Of a stretch of 64,000 nucleotides of DNA, positions 8,367-16,956 are shown piece after piece. Position numbers and translations under genes: made by a program. Location: positions 49,463 to 113,462 of the forward strand of contig JBJKSX010000013.1 of the NCBI GenBank assembly GCA_046703545.1, written 5' to 3'. The number at the start of each line of letters is the position of its first letter. The first letter of the stretch is position 1. The notes under the pieces were generated by a model. It did not search any database and was not told the origin of the DNA. It worked only from the letters and a program-made list of their open reading frames with translations. The DNA comes from JAJZOM01 sp046703545. Its GTDB lineage: Archaea > Thermoplasmatota > Thermoplasmata > Thermoplasmatales > Thermoplasmataceae.

Positions 8367-9391
8367 TGCTGGATTGCCTCCAGGATGAAGGAGCCATCAT
8401 TTTTGAGTGGGTCAAACACAGGGATGCCCATGCGCCTTTCCAGAGCTTCCATCTCGTTCTTCACTTCGTCCCGGGACATGTTCTCACTGTTGAGCGATAT
8501 GGCAATGACCTTCTTTCCTGAAAGAAGCTCCAGAATGCGGATGTACCTGTCAAGATCAGGTATTCTAACCTGGGGGAAGCCGTCAAAGAACTCCCTTTTA
8601 GGGGCATGCTGCAGTATGATGGCATCAGGCCTGCATGCACCTATTATCTCGAAGCTTCCGGGATAGGCCGGGTGCAGAACAGAACCCTGTCCCTCTATGA
8701 GCATCACCTCAGGCCTCTCCTCCCTCCATGCGTCGACCGTGACCTTCTCCAGGCCACCGGGTATGAAGTCGTTTATCATTGAATCGACCACCACGGTGTG
8801 CTTGAATCCCTGCATCCATGCGGTCTGCCCGGTGCCAATCATAAGTGCCGGGAATCCCCTTGAAAGCAGAGAATTTGTGATGTTGACTGCCGTTGTCCTC
8901 TTGCCAATGGCACTGTCAGTGCCCAGGACGGCAATCCTGTGAGAGCCAACCTCCCTGATCTCCCCTGTGTATGGCGGCCTGAAATCCCTGAACATGCGCC
9001 TCACGTCAGTGATGGCGGATCCCGATTTTGCCGCAAGGCTTGCGAATTCAGGGTCCTCACCTATGAATTCGTGGAGGCCGCTCACTATGTCAAGGCCATT
9101 GTTTATTGCTTCCCTTATGTAACGCCTGTATTCAGCAGGGATGTATCCCCCATCGGTTGCGACGCCAACAACTAGGACAGTTGCACCCAGATCCATACCC
9201 TCATCAACTGAGGAGATAATCGGGATTCCTTTGTCCATCCCTTCCAGAACCATGCCGGCATCCTGGCCAGCCTTTGTGGAATCGATGACCCCAACTACCC
9301 TGAACCTCTTTGTGAAACGTACCAGGCCGTTGGCGGTCTTTCCGTAGGTTGTCCCGAATACGCCCTCTGCAAGGACTACTGCATTGTCCAT
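8363..9391 (-). CDS. DUF1611 P-loop protein (DgcN-like N-acetyltransferase family)
   Basis: A 342-residue member of DUF1611. An N-terminal Rossmann-like half (VVGVIDSTKAGQDAG...) is followed by a P-loop half with Walker A GTDSAIGKRTT around residue 155 and IEGQGSVLHPAYPGS as the second nucleotide-site block. Bacterial relatives (DgcN) are reported to N-acetylate D-glutamate and some other D-amino acids in a D-amino-acid catabolic route. Start codon overlaps the PLP gene by 16 nt and the stop overlaps the PP-loop gene by 4 nt. The family is clear; the substrate here is not known. Confidence 0.85.
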   Translation of the reverse strand: MDNAVVLAEGVFGTTYGKTANGLVRFTKRFRVVGVIDSTKAGQDAGMVLEGMDKGIPIISSVDEGMDLGATVLVVGVATDGGYIPAEYRRYIREAINNGLDIVSGLHEFIGEDPEFASLAAKSGSAITDVRRMFRDFRPPYTGEIREVGSHRIAVLGTDSAIGKRTTAVNITNSLLSRGFPALMIGTGQTAWMQGFKHTVVVDSMINDFIPGGLEKVTVDAWREERPEVMLIEGQGSVLHPAYPGSFEIIGACRPDAIILQHAPKREFFDGFPQVRIPDLDRYIRILELLSGKKVIAISLNSENMSRDEVKNEMEALERRMGIPVFDPLKNDGSFILEAIQH

Positions 9392-10341
9392 GCCTTCGAT
9401 CTCCCGGTGAGAACCACAACTATGTCTCCGTTGTCATTCTTTCTGCCCAGTAGTTTGTCCACCGCTGCAAGTGATGATGCGGACGCAGGAAGGACTGAAA
9501 GCCTCTCAGACTGCTCAAGAATTCTGGAGTAACTGTACATCTCGGCGTCTGTCACGTAGGCTGCCATCCCGTTGCTCCTGTAAAGGGCATTGAGGGCTTT
9601 CTGCCCGTCATAGGACCGGTACGCAACAAGCGGCTCTGAAGCCCTTGTTTCCCTGATGCTTGAGGGGTCAAGCTCCACCAGAGTCCTGTGCCTCTTCTTC
9701 CAGGAAGCTACGATTGGATTTCCATTGGGGGTGCTGGAGCCTATGAACCTTGGGATCTTGCCTATATGCCCTTCAGACTGAAGCCGCGCAAAGCCTGAAT
9801 AAATCCCTGCAAGTGTTGTCCCATTTCCAAGCGGGACAGCCACGTAGGATGGCGCATGGCCGAGCTGCTCGTATATCTCCAGTGCTATGTTTTCATAGCC
9901 CGCCGTGTCCAGTGAAGAATTGCCGGACCCCGGGCTTGAGTCATACCATCCCTCATCGCTCGACCGGTCCCTCATGTACTCCACCAGGTCTTCATACCGG
10001 CCGTCAAATTCCAGCACTTCACCACCATTGGCAATTATCTCGCTGTTGCGTTCTCCGGAATAGTACTGTGGGATGGCCACAACCGATTTCATGCCAAACA
10101 GGCCAGCGTAGTACGATATTGAAGCACCGTAGTTCCCGCACGTTGCCAGCGATACTGTGTCAAAACCTTTCTCCCTCGCATTCAATACATGAAGTCTGGA
10201 GATACGGTCTTTCTGCGTTCCAGTTTTGCCTGCGCCCTCAAACTTGACAAAAACATTTCTGAGGTTAAGGGCTTTTTCCAGGTTGGCAGCTCTGAAAAAT
10301 GGGGTCCTGCCAGGAGGTTCCTCTTCTTCCAACGTTTCCAT
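9376..10341 (-). CDS. PLP-dependent enzyme, threonine-synthase-like
   Basis: Fold-type II PLP enzyme of 321 residues. The Schiff-base lysine is probably K44 in GTQKDR; CGNYGAS near residue 90 is the substrate-side asparagine loop and PLGNGTTLAG the phosphate-binding glycine loop. It is shorter than typical threonine synthases and lacks their N-terminal domain, so it may be a beta-replacement or racemase/ammonia-lyase type. It leads the operon with DUF1611 and the PP-loop protein, so its product or substrate is probably their amino acid. A TTTAAATA box lies about 60 nt upstream, giving a short leader with a GAGTGA ribosome site. Confidence 0.82.
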   Translation of the reverse strand: METLEEEEPPGRTPFFRAANLEKALNLRNVFVKFEGAGKTGTQKDRISRLHVLNAREKGFDTVSLATCGNYGASISYYAGLFGMKSVVAIPQYYSGERNSEIIANGGEVLEFDGRYEDLVEYMRDRSSDEGWYDSSPGSGNSSLDTAGYENIALEIYEQLGHAPSYVAVPLGNGTTLAGIYSGFARLQSEGHIGKIPRFIGSSTPNGNPIVASWKKRHRTLVELDPSSIRETRASEPLVAYRSYDGQKALNALYRSNGMAAYVTDAEMYSYSRILEQSERLSVLPASASSLAAVDKLLGRKNDNGDIVVVLTGRSKAWTMQ

Positions 10342-10401
10342 TGCTTTTCACTCAGGTTTTTAGCCTGATCTGTTGAACTTAATTGATAAATCTTTGACGA
10401 G

Positions 10402-10409
10402 TATTTAAA
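10402..10409 (-). promoter_or_regulatory. TATA box of the PLP/DUF1611/PP-loop operon
   Basis: TTTAAATA on the minus strand, 60 nt upstream of the PLP gene ATG. Archaeal transcription normally begins about 25 nt downstream of such a box, leaving a leader of about 35 nt with GAGTGA before the start codon. Confidence 0.5.
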
Positions 10410-10534
10410 CATATTTCAACCAGAAAAGATCAAATTTCGCTTCGTGGCGATTAGCTGTTTCCAGTGGTCCGGGGGCATTCTAAATTAAGTATAGAAAAGA
10501 ATATATATTTTACTTTTTCAGGTTTTTATCCTAT

Positions 10535-11329
10535 TTATACAATAATTATTTCCAACCCAGAAATATCAGCGTATTCCTTGATTATTTGCTTTCCGTTGGA
10601 CTTGACTCCCTTTCTGTCCATTATGAAGCCTTTGCATCCGGGGGTATTCTTCACGGCCTGCTCGATCATGGCTTCATTCATGTTTTCAAAAGCATGTTTT
10701 GGTATCATGTGGCCCATATCCACTGAATTCTCTATGGAGTACCTGGTGATCTTTGGCATGTAATGCCCCCCTCCGGCGCCAACAAAAGCCTCTCCGCTGC
10801 CCCCATTATGTGACATCAGGGAATTCACAACGGTCTCCAGTGCCTCCCTGTCTTCCCACTGGTCCTTTGTTGTGCCTATCTCTATGAAAAAATTGGGAAT
10901 GCCAAGAAGGGGGCCATGGTGCGTCGCCTCATAGGTAACGCTGAACACATCGCCTTTGTAGAGTTCGTTCATTGCTCTCAGTGTTGAAGACATCTTCCCC
11001 GGGTCAGTAGCTGAAAGCTTCCTCTCCCTTCCTCCAAGTATTGCTTCCGAGAAGTTGCCGGTTGGGTGCACCGTCAGTGATTTTATGTCGGCCCTTGATG
11101 AATGCTTTGAAAGGAAGATGACATCCTCAACCTCTCCCTTCACGGAGCTGAATTGCTCACTGAAGTTGTCCAGATAGAGGTGCTTGCCGTCAATATAGGA
11201 GAAGATATAGTCTTCATGCCTGAGAATCCCCGGCATATTCTCCTGTGGCTCAAAACTGTACATGTCAAGAAGGGCTGAGGCAATTGACATGCTTGCCTCA
11301 TCCTCCCTGGACGCGATTAGAAAATGCAC
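10535..11329 (-). CDS. dtdA: D-aminoacyl-tRNA deacylase (archaeal DtdA type)
   Basis: Hydrolyses D-aminoacyl-tRNA to protect translation from D-amino acids. The 264 residues carry the archaeal/plant GEK1-type signatures: ATHHGPLLGIPNFFIEIG, a following DQWEDREALETVV helix, and GGGHYMPKIT. Length is normal for the family. The ATG at 11329 sits 14 nt after the stop of the helical-bundle gene, so these two form an operon. It lies next to the DUF1611 operon, another gene set plausibly concerned with D-amino acids. Confidence 0.92.
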   Translation of the reverse strand: MHFLIASREDEASMSIASALLDMYSFEPQENMPGILRHEDYIFSYIDGKHLYLDNFSEQFSSVKGEVEDVIFLSKHSSRADIKSLTVHPTGNFSEAILGGRERKLSATDPGKMSSTLRAMNELYKGDVFSVTYEATHHGPLLGIPNFFIEIGTTKDQWEDREALETVVNSLMSHNGGSGEAFVGAGGGHYMPKITRYSIENSVDMGHMIPKHAFENMNEAMIEQAVKNTPGCKGFIMDRKGVKSNGKQIIKEYADISGLEIIIV

Positions 11330-11343
11330 AGCATGTGATGCAT

Positions 11344-11799
11344 TTATGATATTTTAGATTCGATCATGTCGTGATACAGTGTATCCGCCTTGTTGTATAT
11401 GGCCTTCTTTTCTTCTGAGATGCCCCTTATGAATTCCTTCACTCCAGGATCCTCAAATTCCTTGGAGATGTTCAAAAACTCGGCCATTGAATCCGATTCT
11501 GTTTTGGCAAGGTACAGGAGAACACTCTGAAGGCTGCTGACATCGACCTCGCCCTCTGATTCAAGGTGGTCGGTTGCGGAAAGTTCCAGGGGAGCGTCTC
11601 GTTCATCCACGCCTGACTCAACCTCCCTCTTCCCATATGATTTCAGCTTGCAGAGCAAATCATTGTGGCTGTCCAGGAATGGCTTGATGAAGTACCGTAT
11701 GTTGGACTGGACAGTTTCTCCGAGGAGATCCCTGTATGTGTTACGGATCCTCTCCTCGTGCTCGATCAGTGATGCAAGAGGATGTGTGATCTCTGACAT
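11344..11799 (-). CDS. small all-helical protein, function unknown
   Basis: 151 residues from the ATG at 11799 (MSEITHPLASLIEHEERIRN). The frame stays open far upstream, but only as antisense to the transporter gene, so this ATG is preferred. Predicted mostly alpha-helical, with amphipathic, Glu/Lys-rich helices and no transmembrane part. It has the look of a ferritin-like or coiled bundle, yet no ExxH metal motif is visible. Precedes dtdA by 14 nt, so probably co-transcribed; a link to D-aminoacyl-tRNA repair is only contextual. Confidence 0.72.
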   Translation of the reverse strand: MSEITHPLASLIEHEERIRNTYRDLLGETVQSNIRYFIKPFLDSHNDLLCKLKSYGKREVESGVDERDAPLELSATDHLESEGEVDVSSLQSVLLYLAKTESDSMAEFLNISKEFEDPGVKEFIRGISEEKKAIYNKADTLYHDMIESKIS

Positions 11800-11849
11800 G
11801 ATGTATTCTACATGAGAATCGATGTGTAATAATATTGCCATATGGGTAC

Positions 11850-12746
11850 TCAGGAACCCTTTGCCGGCTTTTTCCTTGTGGAAGCAGCAACAGCAGCCAG
11901 CAGAAGTGCGCCTCCTGCAACGGTGAACCAGGAAATGGCCTCTCCAAGCAGGATGACCCCTCCGGTCACGCCCACCAGCGGCACCAGGTACAGCTGTATG
12001 GAAAGCCTGGAAACTGTGCCCCTGTTCACAAGGGTGTAGAAAAGCATGTAGCCCGCTACAGTGCTGAGGATTGAGAGGTAGAGCATGGCAAGCCACCCGT
12101 TGAGCGGGAGGGCTGACACCTGCATGAAGAAGCTTCTTGAAAGCAGAGGCAGCAGCATGACCGTGCCCGCCAGCCCCGCCCATATGGTGATGGGCCTGGC
12201 GCCGTATTTCTGCACCAGTGGCTTGGAGAACACAGCAAAGACGGAGAAGGAAGCCGCTGTGCCCACGGCCTCAAGTATGCCTGCCAGTGAGCTGCTTCCA
12301 TTCATTATGTCACTGCCCATTGCCAGGACAATGCTCCCGGAAAATGCCAGCGCCACTGCAGCTATAATCTGCCTTCCATGCCTCTCCCCCAGAAAGATCC
12401 ATGAGAGCAACAGGATGAAGACGGGGCCAAGTGCGACCAGAAGCACAGCCATGCCCGCGGATATGGTGCTCTCAGACGCATTGAGGGTGAGATGGTAACT
12501 CACCACATTGGCGAATGAAACAAGAAGAAACCTTGGGATGTCCTTCCGTTCAAACTTCTGCGCCATCCTACCCATGAAGGGGGCAAGCACCAGGAACCCT
12601 GCACTGGCAATGATCCACCTGAGTATGGCCATGTTGACAAAAGAAAGAAGCGGCTCAAGTTCCTTGATTGCAACAAAAGCCATGCCCCAGATCACACTGA
12701 GTGCCACCAGCGGCCCATAGAGCCTGGCAATCCTTCCTGCTTCCAA
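11850..12746 (-). CDS. EamA/DMT-family exporter
   Basis: 298-residue integral membrane protein with about ten hydrophobic helices in two repeated halves of five, the drug/metabolite transporter layout. Recognisable pieces are VIWGMAFVAIKELEPLL at the first helix and the repeat-closing GERHGRQIIAAVALAFSGS and LGEAISWFTVAGGALLLAAV segments. It ends with a short basic tail. The start is a TTG at 12746. Substrate unknown; members export amino acids, sugars or toxic metabolites. Confidence 0.85.
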   Translation of the reverse strand: MEAGRIARLYGPLVALSVIWGMAFVAIKELEPLLSFVNMAILRWIIASAGFLVLAPFMGRMAQKFERKDIPRFLLVSFANVVSYHLTLNASESTISAGMAVLLVALGPVFILLLSWIFLGERHGRQIIAAVALAFSGSIVLAMGSDIMNGSSSLAGILEAVGTAASFSVFAVFSKPLVQKYGARPITIWAGLAGTVMLLPLLSRSFFMQVSALPLNGWLAMLYLSILSTVAGYMLFYTLVNRGTVSRLSIQLYLVPLVGVTGGVILLGEAISWFTVAGGALLLAAVAASTRKKPAKGS

Positions 12747-12766
12747 TTGATTTCCCCTTTCTCCTT

Positions 12767-13852
12767 CTACTTCCCTCTGGAATTCCTCTTCTCCAGTTCA
12801 AGCAAGTATCTCTTCCTCTCAACCCCCAGTCCGTAGCCTCCCATGTTTCCATCACTCCTCACTACCCTGTGGCAGGGCACAATGAGCGGAACATGGTTGG
12901 AGGCACAGGCGTTTGCCACTGCCCTGAAGGCCCTTGGTTTTCCCACCATGTTGGCAACCTCGTTGTATGTTCTGGTCTCCCCGTATGGAATAGAGCGCAA
13001 CGCTGACCAGACCCTCAACTGAAAATCCGTGCCCCTCAAATCCACCGGAAGGTTCACTTCTCGTCCCTCAAAATACTCCCTGACGGAATTCATTCTTGGC
13101 CTGACCTCCTCTGATCTCTCTATGACAGCCTTTGGGAATTCCATGTGCAGTGAGTTCACAAGCACTTCTTCACTGTCTCCTATGCTGAGTGCGCAGATCC
13201 CTCTGCTGGTTTCAGCCACTATTATTGAACCCAGAATGCATTTGCCTGTCAGATACCTGATCATGGTATTTGTTCCGCCTTTCCTGTAGTCTGAAGGGTT
13301 CATTCCGAGCTTTGAGGAACCTGAATCATAAAGCCAGCTCTGGGAATTGTACCCTGATTTGTACACCGCTCCCGGAAGTGGCTCCCCCTTTCTCAGGTTA
13401 TTCTTCAGGGCAATTATCCTGCACTCCTCAACATATTTCCTGGGTGATATGCCCATTATTTTCTTGAAGACCTTCTGTATGGTGTATCGGTTCACCTTGA
13501 ATTTCATCTCGAGGTCCATCAGGGAATTGCCTTCTGTGGGATTCTGCCTTATGTAGTTGCATACTTCCTCCACCAGGCGCATTTTCACCATTATGCCGGG
13601 GTCTTCCATCGGCCTGCATGAGGGGCACGGGGAGTATCCCGCATCAACCGCATCCATCACCTTCCTGAATATCTCGATCTCACCGCTGCCCCTTGAAAAT
13701 TCTCCGCATGATGGCCTGCAGAAAATAAGGTCGGATACACGGCCGAACACAAACATGCCGTCGAAATTACTGTCCATGTTCTCCACAGCGTGGTACAGTG
13801 AAGCCAGGGGCTGCGTTTCGATGTTGCTGTGATCTTCAGGCATGTTGTCCAA
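12767..13852 (-). CDS. ada: Ada-type O6-methylguanine-DNA methyltransferase and regulator
   Basis: Suicide DNA repair enzyme that also senses alkylation. Three domains in order: an Ada zinc domain with four cysteines (C45, C49, C76, C79 counted from the TTG; IFCRPSC and PCPSC), an AraC-type helix-turn-helix region (about residues 95-190), and a C-terminal MGMT domain with the active-site VPCHRV motif and the downstream YGLGVERKR. The ATG at 13843 gives 358 residues and is a better start than TTG 13852. The full Ada architecture is bacterial in character; archaea usually have the MGMT domain alone, so lateral transfer is likely. Confidence 0.92.
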   Translation of the reverse strand: MDNMPEDHSNIETQPLASLYHAVENMDSNFDGMFVFGRVSDLIFCRPSCGEFSRGSGEIEIFRKVMDAVDAGYSPCPSCRPMEDPGIMVKMRLVEEVCNYIRQNPTEGNSLMDLEMKFKVNRYTIQKVFKKIMGISPRKYVEECRIIALKNNLRKGEPLPGAVYKSGYNSQSWLYDSGSSKLGMNPSDYRKGGTNTMIRYLTGKCILGSIIVAETSRGICALSIGDSEEVLVNSLHMEFPKAVIERSEEVRPRMNSVREYFEGREVNLPVDLRGTDFQLRVWSALRSIPYGETRTYNEVANMVGKPRAFRAVANACASNHVPLIVPCHRVVRSDGNMGGYGLGVERKRYLLELEKRNSRGK

Positions 13853-13974
13853 CCTTCCTCTTACCCACCAGTTTCAGGAGTGTAAAAGATATTTTGTCGG
13901 ATTCTTGGCAAAGCCGTCATGGCTGCCCATTCTGGCTGAGAGTTTCAAACGGCTGCTGTAAGCAAATTGTTTTA

Positions 13975-16386
13975 ATGGCTGTAAAATTTACCAATGAAAT
14001 GGTCCTCGACATACCGGCAATCGAAGAGAAGTGGAAAGAGTACTGGGAAGAAAATGATATTTACCGGTATGACGCCAAAGTGCGTGAACGCTCCCAATGG
14101 TTTGCAATCGACACTCCTCCGCCCACAATATCCGGCAAGATGCATATGGGCCACGCATTTTCCTACCCCCACCAGGACTTCATAGCAAGGTACAAGAGAA
14201 TGAGGGGCTACCAGGTCTACTACCCCTGGGGCTTTGACGACAACGGCCTTCCCACAGAAAGGTACACCGAGAAGAAGCTTGGCATAAAGGGTGAAAGGAC
14301 AGAGCTGAGAGAATTCATACGGTTATGCAGGGAAGAAAGTGAAAAGGCCGAGGAGGAACTTCTTCAGAACTGGAGGAACCTGGGTTTCAGTGCGGATTTC
14401 AATAATCCCATCCGGACATCCTCGGAGGAATCCAGGCGCATTTCCCAGCTGATGTTTCTTGATCTTGTGAAGAAGGAAAGGGTCTACTGGGAAGAAGCCC
14501 CAACAGTCAGGTGCCCCACCTGCGGAACGGCAATTTCTCAGATCGAGATGAAGGACCAGACCATGTCAGCAAGTTTCGTCTACATACGGTTCGGAACAGA
14601 TGGGAACCACGTGATGATTGCCACCACCAGGCCGGAGCTCATTGGAGCCTGCATAGCCATCGTGGTGAACCCCAATGACGAAAGGTACAGTGGAATGGTG
14701 GGAAAGAAGGTAAGGGTTCCAATATACGGCCATGAGGTCCCAGTGATCGCAGATGAATATGCCATAATGGACAAGGGAACTGGCGCAGAGATGCTTTGTA
14801 CATTCGGTGACCAGAACGACCTTGCCCTGTGGAGAAAATACAGTGATCTTGGACTGAGGGTTATCATAGATGACCGGGGCAGGATGAACGAACTGTCCGG
14901 AGACCTCAAAGGAATGAGCATACAGGAAGCCAAGAAGGCCATGGTACAGAAGCTCCAGGATGGGGGATACGTTGAGAGGACGGAGAAGGTGAAGCACTCT
15001 GTCAACACGCACGAGAGATGCGACACCCCCATTGAGATCAGCATCAGCAAGCAATGGTCCGTCAGATACATGGACCTGAAGGAAGAGCTGAAGAAAACCG
15101 CTGCATCGGTGAAGTGGATACCTGAACACATGAGAATAAGGCTTGACAACTGGATTGAGGGGCTCAAATGGGACTGGCTCATTTCCAGGCAGAGATATTT
15201 TGGTGTACCTTTCCCAGTGTGGCACTGCAGAGAATGCGGAAAACCTGTGTTTGCAGGTGAAGACCAGCTGCCTGTTGACCCAAGGCTGGAGAAGATTGAC
15301 ATAAAATGCGGTGAATGCGGCTCTTCGGACCTTGAGCCTGAAACTGACATCATGGATACATGGGCGACGTCTTCCCTGACGCCCAGGCTTTACCTTCTCA
15401 GGGATGAAATGTTTGAGTTCCTGTATCCAATGGATGTGAGATTCCAGGGGCATGACATCATCAACTTCTGGGCTTTCACCACCATTGTCAGGTCATTCAT
15501 GCACGACGGAATTGCCCCCTGGGAAACCATAGCAATAAGCGGAAACGTTTTCGATCCCCTTGGCCAGAAGATGAGCAAGAGCAAGGGAAACATCATAGAG
15601 CCTTCGTCCCTGATCTCACAGTATGGCGCAGATTCAGTGAGATACTGGGCATCCACAACGGTCCAGGGAGAGGACATCAAGGTAAAGGAGCAGGATTTTG
15701 TCAGGGGAAGAAAGACGCTCATTAAGATGTACAATGCAGCAAATCTTGTGAAGATCCTCACTGAAGGAAGGGAGACCGGCTCCGGCCGGCCGGATGCGAA
15801 GCATCCGCACAACATATGGATACTTGGAAAACTTGCCCGGGTCACAAAGGCGTGCACTCTCCACATGGACGGCTATGAAGTTTCAAAGGCCAGGTCTGAG
15901 CTGGACAATTTCTTCTGGAATGTGTTCTGCGATAACTACCTGGAGATCGCGAAAGCCCTCAACAACAGGCCTGAAAAAGTCTCCGCGGAACTTATTTCCG
16001 AGAATGCTGAGGTCCTGAGGTATGTGCTCCTGGAGACCATGAAGATGTACGCTCCAGTCCTTCCATTCATAACTGAGGAGATATACCACAGTTCTAGCCT
16101 TGGTCATCTGAAGAGCATCCACCAGGAGAGCTGGCCGGTTGCGGAGGGAATGCCTGCACAAGACGAAGACGTTTCAGAATTTGATTACATAATATCTGTC
16201 ATGGGTTCACTGAGGTCGTTCAAGACCGGAAAGAAATTGCCGATGAATGCCCCTCTGGAGACCCTTGTTGTCAGGGGCAAACGGGAATTGCTGGACAGGA
16301 ACCGGGAGATCCTGGAACTGACAATGAACATAGGCACTGTTGAGACCGGAACTTCTGAAAATATTGAAATAATGGAGAAGGCATAA
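13975..16386 (+). CDS. valS: valyl-tRNA synthetase
   Basis: Charges tRNA-Val. The 803 residues from ATG 13975 show the class I motifs: HMGH (HIGH equivalent) within KMHMGHAFSYPHQDFIARYK, and KMSKSKGN. PWGFDDNGLPTERYTEK is the ValS-type catalytic block. Cysteine pairs CPTC, CREC and CGEC probably hold zinc in the archaeal-type insertions. The frame is open upstream of 13975, but only across the ada promoter and start, so the ATG beginning MAVKFTNEMVLDIP is preferred. It diverges from ada. Confidence 0.96.
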   Translation: MAVKFTNEMVLDIPAIEEKWKEYWEENDIYRYDAKVRERSQWFAIDTPPPTISGKMHMGHAFSYPHQDFIARYKRMRGYQVYYPWGFDDNGLPTERYTEKKLGIKGERTELREFIRLCREESEKAEEELLQNWRNLGFSADFNNPIRTSSEESRRISQLMFLDLVKKERVYWEEAPTVRCPTCGTAISQIEMKDQTMSASFVYIRFGTDGNHVMIATTRPELIGACIAIVVNPNDERYSGMVGKKVRVPIYGHEVPVIADEYAIMDKGTGAEMLCTFGDQNDLALWRKYSDLGLRVIIDDRGRMNELSGDLKGMSIQEAKKAMVQKLQDGGYVERTEKVKHSVNTHERCDTPIEISISKQWSVRYMDLKEELKKTAASVKWIPEHMRIRLDNWIEGLKWDWLISRQRYFGVPFPVWHCRECGKPVFAGEDQLPVDPRLEKIDIKCGECGSSDLEPETDIMDTWATSSLTPRLYLLRDEMFEFLYPMDVRFQGHDIINFWAFTTIVRSFMHDGIAPWETIAISGNVFDPLGQKMSKSKGNIIEPSSLISQYGADSVRYWASTTVQGEDIKVKEQDFVRGRKTLIKMYNAANLVKILTEGRETGSGRPDAKHPHNIWILGKLARVTKACTLHMDGYEVSKARSELDNFFWNVFCDNYLEIAKALNNRPEKVSAELISENAEVLRYVLLETMKMYAPVLPFITEEIYHSSSLGHLKSIHQESWPVAEGMPAQDEDVSEFDYIISVMGSLRSFKTGKKLPMNAPLETLVVRGKRELLDRNREILELTMNIGTVETGTSENIEIMEKA

Positions 16387-16420
16387 CAACTGTCAAGGTT
16401 TGGAGGGCAAGTGGTAACAA

Positions 16421-16951
16421 ATGGATAGGCCGAACAGGAAAAGACTGCAGCAGGTGGGCATAGTGCTTATAGCTGCTTCACTGGTTTTCTTCGCCCTCTC
16501 GGTGTACATAATCGACTCCAATTCAGTCCACCAGAATTACATATCCATAAGCCCCGGGTCAACTTACACCCTTGCCAAGGGCCAGGTGAGTGCCGGGGAT
16601 GACATAGACTACAGCATAATCTCGCCCACCGGGACAAATGCCACGTCGGTGTCGGCGCACCTGTCCTATGACACGGGAGCAGCCGCAGCATATGTCAATG
16701 CCACTAATACCGCAAGCATAACCAAGGTGGTTGTGTCGCCCTACACGGGCAATGTTTCCCTTGTGATCACGAATAACGGCGCCTCCACAATCATTGTTGA
16801 TGCCTCGGTGGGAGTTGTGAATTATCTGTCCCTGATGACCATCGTATTCGGAATAGCCCTTCTTCCAAGCGGATTTGCCCTTGTTGGGATATACTTCTAT
16901 TCAAGGCGTGTGGAAAGAAGAAAGGAAAAGCTGCTCCGGGGATTCAAATAA
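16421..16951 (+). CDS. membrane-anchored protein with beta-rich extracellular domain
   Basis: 176 residues with a hydrophobic helix near residues 11-33 and a second near 138-160, separated by a Ser/Thr/Asn-rich, beta-prone region, followed by a basic tail (RRVERRKEKLLRG). The central part has NxS/T sequons (for example NAT), so it is probably outside the cell. No family recognised. It follows valS by 34 nt on the same strand and may be co-transcribed, though a functional link is unlikely. Confidence 0.72.
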   Translation: MDRPNRKRLQQVGIVLIAASLVFFALSVYIIDSNSVHQNYISISPGSTYTLAKGQVSAGDDIDYSIISPTGTNATSVSAHLSYDTGAAAAYVNATNTASITKVVVSPYTGNVSLVITNNGASTIIVDASVGVVNYLSLMTIVFGIALLPSGFALVGIYFYSRRVERRKEKLLRGFK

Positions 16952-16956
16952 AAAAA

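Noticed and set aside
10464..10763. A 99-codon frame over the dtdA end on the plus strand.
   Set aside because: Antisense to a clear dtdA and without a plausible product.
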